Below, piece after piece: positions 58,779 to 64,000 of a stretch of DNA of 64,000 nt. Every line of letters starts with the position of its first letter. The first letter of the stretch is position 1. The notes below the pieces were generated by a model, which did no database searches, was not told the DNA's origin, and was given only the letters and a program-made list of their open reading frames with translations. The position numbers and the translations under genes were made by a program. Source of the stretch: Seohaeicola zhoushanensis (GTDB lineage: Bacteria > Pseudomonadota > Alphaproteobacteria > Rhodobacterales > Rhodobacteraceae); assembly GCF_014656415.1 (NCBI RefSeq), contig NZ_BNCJ01000015.1:1-64000 (forward strand). Reading direction: 5' to 3'.

Positions 58779-60755
58779 ATGCGCGGGCGCTGGCCCCTTG
58801 CCTTCTGGCTCGGCCTCTTCGGGCTGACCTGGCTGCTTTCGGCCTTTTCCTTCCAGCTCAGCAAGACGCTCGACGCGCGCTGGCTGCTGAAATACCCGAA
58901 ACAGTGGGAACTGCCGCTGGAAGGTGCGATCAAATCGTTTCTCGACTGGCTGGTCGAGGATGCCAATTTCGGCCTCTTCACCTTCCGCGACCTGACCCGC
59001 GCCATCGCGGCGGTGGTCGAGATGCCCTACCAGATCCTGCGCGACCTGCTGATCGAGGGCTTTTCCAGCGGCATCGGCGACGCGGCGGTACAGATCGCCC
59101 CCTCGCTCAGCTGGATCGCGGTCATCACCTGCGCCACCGCCATCGGCCATTACGCGCGCGACTGGAAGCTTGGCGCGCTGGTTGGCGGCTGCTTCCTCTA
59201 CCTCGCGGTCTTCGGCCAGTGGGAGAGCGCGATGATCACGCTCTCCTCGGTGCTGGTCGCGGTGCCCATCGGCGCGGTCGGCGGGCTGCTGCTTGGCATC
59301 GCCGCTTATCGCACGCCCTGGTTCGACCGGATGATGCGCCCCTTCCTCGACCTGATGCAGACGGTGCCGGTCTTCGCCTACCTGGTGCCGATCCTGATCC
59401 TCTTCGGCTTCGGCCCGGTTGCGGCGCTGGTCGCCACGGTGATCTATGCCATGCCGCCGATGGTGCGCATCACCGTGCTGGCCCTGCGCGGCGTGCCCGA
59501 GGAGGTGATCGAGGCGGGCCGCATGGCCGGCTGCACCCGCCGCCAGCTGATGTGGAAGGTGCTGGTGCCCTCGGCGACGCCCTCGCTGATGGTGGGCGTC
59601 AACCAGGTCATCATGCTGACGCTCAACATGGTGATCATCGCCTCGATGATCGGCGCCGGCGGCCTTGGCTTCGACGTGCTCGCCGCGCTGCGCCGGCTCG
59701 ACATCGGTGGCGGGATCGAGGCGGGGCTGGCCATCGTAGTCATGGCCATCGCGCTCGACCGCGCCAGCCAGGCCTTTGCCGAGCGCAGCCAGCGCGCCCG
59801 GCTCTCGGGCAACCTGGTGCGGCGCCACCCCTGGAGCACGACAGTCTTCGTCGTGATCGCGGCGACGCTGGCGCTCGGGCTCGTCCTGCCCGGCGTGCAG
59901 AGCTATCCCGACCGCCTCACCCTCACCACCGGCCCGTTCTGGGGCGAGGCGATGAAGTGGATCAACGTCAACTTCTTCGACACCTTCGAGGCGATCAAGG
60001 TGGTGATCCTGAACTGGTTGCTGCTGCCGGTGAAGAAGTTCTTCGGCGGCATTCCCTGGGCCTGGGGCATTCTCGTGATGGGCCTGATCGCCGGGCGCAT
60101 CGGCGGCTGGAAGCTGGGCCTGCTGGCCGCGCTGCTGATGGGCTTCATCGCCGCGACCGGCCTCTGGCCCAAGGCGATGGTGACGATCTACCTCTGCGGC
60201 GTCTCGGTGCTGATCGCCACGCTGATCGGCATTCCGCTGGGGATCTGGGCCGCCGAGAGGCCGGGCGCCGGCCGCGTCATCCTGGGGCTGATGGACACGC
60301 TCCAGACGCTGCCGAGCTTTGTCTACCTGATCCCTGTCGTCATGCTGTTCCGCGTCGGCGACTTCAGCGCCATGGTCGCCGTCGTGCTCTACGCGCTGGC
60401 CCCGGCGGTGCGCTATGCCGCGCATGGGCTGCGCTCGGTCCCCGAGGCGCTGATCGAGGCGGGCACCATGTCTGGCTGCACCCGGTCGCAGCTGCTCTGG
60501 CGGATCAAGCTGCCGATGGCCGCGCCGCACCTGCTGCTGGGCCTGAACCAGACCATCATGCTGGCGCTCTCGATGCTGGTCATCACCGCGCTGGTCGGCA
60601 CCCGCGACCTGGGCCAGGAGGTCTATATCGCGCTGGCCAAGGCGCAGGCCGGGCCGGGCGTGGTCGCCGGCCTGTCGGTCGCCTTCATCGCGATCGTCGC
60701 CGACCGCATCTTCAACGCCCTCGCCGAGGGCCAGAAGCGGAGGCTCGGACTGTGA
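58779..60755 (+). CDS. Betaine-type ABC transporter permease, two ProW domains fused
   Basis: A 658-residue membrane protein, about twice the size of ProW. Two BPD_transp_1 domains are visible. Each has an EAA loop: VPEEVIEAGRMAGCTRRQLMWKVLVPSA near residue 245 and VPEALIEAGTMSGCTRSQLLWRIKLPMAA near residue 560. Each also has an FLDLMQTVPVFAYLVP or LMDTLQTLPSFVYLIP segment. The fusion replaces the usual homodimer, so the two halves may have diverged in ligand contact. Its stop overlaps the GTG of the next gene (GTGA). Confidence 0.92.
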   Translation: MRGRWPLAFWLGLFGLTWLLSAFSFQLSKTLDARWLLKYPKQWELPLEGAIKSFLDWLVEDANFGLFTFRDLTRAIAAVVEMPYQILRDLLIEGFSSGIGDAAVQIAPSLSWIAVITCATAIGHYARDWKLGALVGGCFLYLAVFGQWESAMITLSSVLVAVPIGAVGGLLLGIAAYRTPWFDRMMRPFLDLMQTVPVFAYLVPILILFGFGPVAALVATVIYAMPPMVRITVLALRGVPEEVIEAGRMAGCTRRQLMWKVLVPSATPSLMVGVNQVIMLTLNMVIIASMIGAGGLGFDVLAALRRLDIGGGIEAGLAIVVMAIALDRASQAFAERSQRARLSGNLVRRHPWSTTVFVVIAATLALGLVLPGVQSYPDRLTLTTGPFWGEAMKWINVNFFDTFEAIKVVILNWLLLPVKKFFGGIPWAWGILVMGLIAGRIGGWKLGLLAALLMGFIAATGLWPKAMVTIYLCGVSVLIATLIGIPLGIWAAERPGAGRVILGLMDTLQTLPSFVYLIPVVMLFRVGDFSAMVAVVLYALAPAVRYAAHGLRSVPEALIEAGTMSGCTRSQLLWRIKLPMAAPHLLLGLNQTIMLALSMLVITALVGTRDLGQEVYIALAKAQAGPGVVAGLSVAFIAIVADRIFNALAEGQKRRLGL

Positions 60756-61633
60756 GCGAGACCGCCATCCAAAGGGCCGCCGGCCTGTCCTGCTTCGACG
60801 CACCCACCGGGATCGAGGTGCTGGGCGGCGGCATCACCAACGTCAACCTGCGGGTGCGCGACGGCGGGCGGTCCTATGTCGTGCGGCTGGGCAACGACAT
60901 TCCCGAACACGGCGTCATGCGCTGGAACGAACTGGCGCTGTCGCGCGCAGCCGCCGGGGCCGGGCTCTCGCCCGCCGTGGTGCATCACGAACCCGGCGTG
61001 CTCGTGCTCGACTTCATCGAGGCGCGCACCTTCACCCCCGAGGACGTGCGCGACCCCGCCAACCTGCCCCGCATCACCGACCTGATCGCCCGCGCCCATC
61101 GCGCCCTGGGGCCGGGGCTGACGGCGCCGGTGCTGGCGTTCTGGCCGTTCCAGGTCAACCGCAGCTATGTCGCCCGCCTCATGACCGACGGCACAGCCCA
61201 TCAGGCGCTGCTGCCCGGGATGCTGGCCGACTGCGACGCGCTCGAGGCCGCCACCGGCCCGGTACGCATGGTCATCGGCCACAACGACCTGCTGGCCGCC
61301 AACCTGCTGGACGATGGCGAAAGGCTCTGGCTGATCGATTGGGAATACGGCGGCTACAACTCGCCGCTCTTCGATCTTGCCGGCCTCGCCTCGAACAACG
61401 CCCTCACCGAAGCGCAGGAACGCGAATTGCTGGACCGATACCCGACCACCGACCCCGAGCGCGACTGGCGCGCCTTTCAGGCGATGAAATGCGCCTCGCT
61501 GATGCGCGAGACGCTCTGGTCGATGGCCTCGGAGATCCATTCCGAACTCGACTTCGACTATGCGGCCTATACCGCCGAGAACCTGGGCCGGCTGACCGCC
61601 GCGCTCGACGATTTCAAGAAACTCCAGGGGTGA
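60752..61633 (+). CDS. Choline/aminoglycoside kinase-like phosphotransferase, second copy
   Basis: A 293-residue APH-family kinase starting at GTG 60752, which overlaps the permease stop. IEVLGGGITNVNLRVRDGGRSYVVRLG is the choline-kinase-like nucleotide loop. Catalytic H177, D179 and N184 (GHNDLLAANL) and metal-binding D196 in LIDWEYGG are intact. Similar to the kinase at 54699 but clearly diverged. It sits between the transporter and the second GcvT-like gene, so it probably acts on the imported compound. Confidence 0.9.
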   Translation: MSETAIQRAAGLSCFDAPTGIEVLGGGITNVNLRVRDGGRSYVVRLGNDIPEHGVMRWNELALSRAAAGAGLSPAVVHHEPGVLVLDFIEARTFTPEDVRDPANLPRITDLIARAHRALGPGLTAPVLAFWPFQVNRSYVARLMTDGTAHQALLPGMLADCDALEAATGPVRMVIGHNDLLAANLLDDGERLWLIDWEYGGYNSPLFDLAGLASNNALTEAQERELLDRYPTTDPERDWRAFQAMKCASLMRETLWSMASEIHSELDFDYAAYTAENLGRLTAALDDFKKLQG

Positions 61634-61635
61634 AC

Positions 61636-64000
61636 ATGACTCTCCCGACCTCCTCAAAGATCATCATCGTCGGTGGCGGCATCATCGGATGCTCGACCGC
61701 CTATCACCTCGCCCGCATGGGGCAGGAGGTGCTGCTGCTGGAAAAGGCGCAGCTTACCTCCGGGTCGACCTGGCATGCCGCCGGGCTGGTCGGGCAGCTG
61801 CGCTCGAACGCCAATATCACCCAGCTGCTGGGCTATTCGATCGAACTCTACCGCACGCTCGAGGCCGAGACCGGCCTGGCGACCGGCTGGAAGATGAATG
61901 GCGGCCTGCGGCTCGCCTGCAACGCCGAACGCTGGACCGAGGTGCGCCGCCAGGCCACCACCGCCCACAGCTTCGGCCTCGACATGCAGCTGCTGACGCC
62001 GCAGGAGGCGCAGGACCTCTGGCCGCTGATGGATATCGGCGACGTGGTCGGCGCGGCCTTTCTGCCCACCGACGGTCAGGCCAACCCCGCCGACATCACC
62101 CAGGCGCTGGCCAAGGGTGCCCGCGCCAAGGGGGCGAAGCTGGTCGAGCATACGCCAGTCACCCAGATCCTGACCGACAAGGGCAAGCTGGTCGGCGTGC
62201 GCACGCCGCAGGGCGACATCGCCTGCGAAAAGCTGGTGCTCTGCTGCGGCCAGTGGACCCGAACGCTGGCCAAGACCATCGGCGTCTCGGTGCCGCTGGT
62301 CTCGGTCGAACATCAGTATATGGTCTCGGAACCCTTCGGCGTGCCCTCCAACCTGCCCACCCTGCGCGACCCCGACCGGCTGACCTATTACAAGGAAGAG
62401 GTCGGCGGGCTGGTGATGGGCGGCTACGAGCCGAACCCGATCCCCTGGGCGCAGAACGGCATCCCCGAGAACTTCGATTTCCAGCTGCTCGAGTCGAACT
62501 TCGACCATTTCGAACAGATCGTCGAACTCGCCCTGCCCCGCGTTCCGGCGCTGGAGAAGGCGGGCGTCAAGCAGCTCATCAACGGCCCCGAGAGCTTTAC
62601 CCCAGACGGCAACTTCATCCTGGGCGAGGCCCCCGAGATGGCCAATGTCTTCATCGGCGCCGGGTTCAACGCCTTCGGCATCGCCTCGGGCGGCGGCGCG
62701 GGGATGGCGCTGGCGGAATGGGTCGCCGAGGGCGCCCCGCCCTACGACCTCTGGCCGGTCGACATCCGCCGCTTCGGCCGCCCGCACCGCGACGAGGACT
62801 GGGTGCGCACCCGCACGCTCGAGGCCTACGGCAAGCATTACACCATGGCCTGGCCCTCGGAGGAACACTCCAGCGGCCGCCCCTGCCGCCGCTCGCCGCT
62901 CTATGACACGCTCAAGGCCTCAGGCGCGGTCTTTGGCGAGAAACTGGGCTGGGAACGCCCGAACTGGTTCGCCGAACCGGGCGAGGAGGCGCGCGACATC
63001 TACACCTTCGAACGCCCGAACTGGCACGTCGCGGTCGCCCGCGAACACAAGGCCGCGCGCGAGGCGGCCGTGCTCTTCGACCAGACCTCCTTCGCCAAGT
63101 TCGTGCTGAAAGGCCCCGACGCCGAGGCGGCGCTGAGCTGGATCGCGGCGAACCGCGTGGACAAGCCGGTCGGGTCGATCATCTATACCCAGATGCTGAA
63201 CGACCGCGGCGGCATCGAATGCGACCTGACCTGCGTGCGCACGAAGGAAGACGAATATTACATCGTCACCGGCACCGGCTTTGCCACCCATGACTTCGAC
63301 TGGATTGCGCGGAACATCCCCGAGGGCCTGAACGCCCAGCTGGTTGACGTCACCTCGTCCAACGCCGTGCTCTCGCTCTTCGGACCGAAGGCGCGCGAGA
63401 TCCTGTCCGCCGTCACCCGCGACGACGTCAGCAACGACGGCTTCCCCTTCGGCCAGTCCCGCACCATCGGCATCGCCGGCTGCCCGGTGCTGGCGCTGCG
63501 CATCACCTATGTCGGCGAACTCGGCTGGGAGCTGCACCTGCCGGTGGAATACGCGCTGACCGTCTACGAGGCGCTGCACAAGGCAGGCGCGCCGCTCGGC
63601 CTGAAGAACGCCGGCTACCGCGCCATCGAGACGCTGCGGCTGGAAAAGGGCTATCGCGCCTGGGCCGGCGACATCGGCCCCGACCACACCCCCGACGAGG
63701 CGGGCCTCGGCTGGGCGGTGAAGATGAAGTCGAACATTCCCTTCCGCGGCCGCGAGGCGGTGCGCGCCCAGCGCGAGACCGGGGTGAAGAAGATCGTGGC
63801 CACCTTCACCTGCGACGGCGATGTGATCCTCTCGGGGCGCGAGACCATCTATCGCAACGGCGAACGCTGCGGCTGGCTCTCCTCGGCGGGCTATGGGCAT
63901 ACCATCGGCAAGAGCATTGGCATGGGCTACGTGCGCAGCGCCACGCCGATCGACCGCGACCACGTGCTGTCCGGGTCCTACGAGCTCGAGGTGGCAACCG
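61636..64000 (+). CDS. GcvT-family FAD-dependent demethylase, second copy (3' end beyond window)
   Basis: The frame starts at ATG 61636 and is still open at the window edge after 788 codons. The FAD motif is G13-x-G15-x-x-G18 in IVGGGIIG, with H47 in STWHAAGL as in the first copy. The oxidase half is followed by the GcvT half from about residue 440 (LFDQTSFAKFVLKGP, YVGELGWELHLP). Probably only a short C-terminal piece is missing, since the first copy has 805 residues. The two differ widely, so they are paralogues and not a recent duplication. It would demethylate an N-methylated substrate with transfer to tetrahydrofolate. Confidence 0.92.
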   Translation, partial: MTLPTSSKIIIVGGGIIGCSTAYHLARMGQEVLLLEKAQLTSGSTWHAAGLVGQLRSNANITQLLGYSIELYRTLEAETGLATGWKMNGGLRLACNAERWTEVRRQATTAHSFGLDMQLLTPQEAQDLWPLMDIGDVVGAAFLPTDGQANPADITQALAKGARAKGAKLVEHTPVTQILTDKGKLVGVRTPQGDIACEKLVLCCGQWTRTLAKTIGVSVPLVSVEHQYMVSEPFGVPSNLPTLRDPDRLTYYKEEVGGLVMGGYEPNPIPWAQNGIPENFDFQLLESNFDHFEQIVELALPRVPALEKAGVKQLINGPESFTPDGNFILGEAPEMANVFIGAGFNAFGIASGGGAGMALAEWVAEGAPPYDLWPVDIRRFGRPHRDEDWVRTRTLEAYGKHYTMAWPSEEHSSGRPCRRSPLYDTLKASGAVFGEKLGWERPNWFAEPGEEARDIYTFERPNWHVAVAREHKAAREAAVLFDQTSFAKFVLKGPDAEAALSWIAANRVDKPVGSIIYTQMLNDRGGIECDLTCVRTKEDEYYIVTGTGFATHDFDWIARNIPEGLNAQLVDVTSSNAVLSLFGPKAREILSAVTRDDVSNDGFPFGQSRTIGIAGCPVLALRITYVGELGWELHLPVEYALTVYEALHKAGAPLGLKNAGYRAIETLRLEKGYRAWAGDIGPDHTPDEAGLGWAVKMKSNIPFRGREAVRAQRETGVKKIVATFTCDGDVILSGRETIYRNGERCGWLSSAGYGHTIGKSIGMGYVRSATPIDRDHVLSGSYELEVAT

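Overview
The window is a GC-rich stretch (roughly two-thirds G+C) of an alphaproteobacterial chromosome, almost certainly Rhodobacteraceae/Roseobacteraceae. The evidence is the gene content: the ethylmalonyl-CoA pathway genes ccr and ecm, a HvrA-type H-NS protein, a LuxR/LuxI pair, TRAP transporters, GcvT-type flavoprotein demethylases, a LexA box of the GTTC-N7-GTTC type, and dispersed GC-hairpin repeats ending in a (G)GAG-TATTT-GAAGAAGA-like tail. No rRNA, tRNA, phage, transposase or CRISPR array was seen.

Layout. 0-8 kb: a class III aminotransferase, then a tandem glycine riboswitch driving gcvT, gcvH, a small SRPBCC gene and gcvP, followed by a membrane protein whose 3' end is tandemly duplicated. 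8-11 kb: universal stress protein, a hydratase, a Nfu-type Fe-S protein, tsaB and rimI. 11-16 kb: a BMP-type (nucleoside-like) ABC importer. 16-18.4 kb: a TauE/SafE exporter with its TIGR02186 partner and a PACE efflux protein. 18.4-22.3 kb: a minus-strand block with luxR, a frameshifted luxI, a RecD-like helicase and an SDR oxidoreductase. 22.5-27.5 kb: ccr, an acyltransferase and ecm (acetyl-CoA assimilation). 27.5-34.3 kb: hns, deoD, a DUF1989 protein, an MDR oxidoreductase, a ketopantoate-reductase-like gene, and metR facing metF. 34.3-40.2 kb: a LysR regulator facing a CoA-transferase, HMG-CoA-lyase-like, TRAP-transporter operon. 40.1-42.9 kb: a radical SAM protein and a DUF4130-UdgX fusion behind a perfect LexA box. 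43-48.7 kb: a six-GAF histidine kinase, a receiver and a receiver-cyclase, all overlapping. 48.8-64 kb: a catabolic cluster that resembles no pathway I can name.

The last cluster is the most interesting. It joins a betaine-type ABC importer (ProX, ProV, double-length ProW), two choline-kinase-like phosphotransferases each next to a dimethylglycine-dehydrogenase-like flavoprotein, an inositol-monophosphatase-family phosphatase, a P5C-reductase-like enzyme, a one-chain B12 mutase-like protein and a DeoR regulator. An identical 20-bp sequence with the half-site ATCAAC lies in two divergent intergenic regions about 4.4 kb apart, tying much of the cluster into one predicted DeoR regulon. My inference is uptake and phosphorylation-dependent demethylation of a methylated amine; the substrate is unknown. 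Its one-carbon units could enter the folate pool that GcvTHP and MetF, also in this window, act on.
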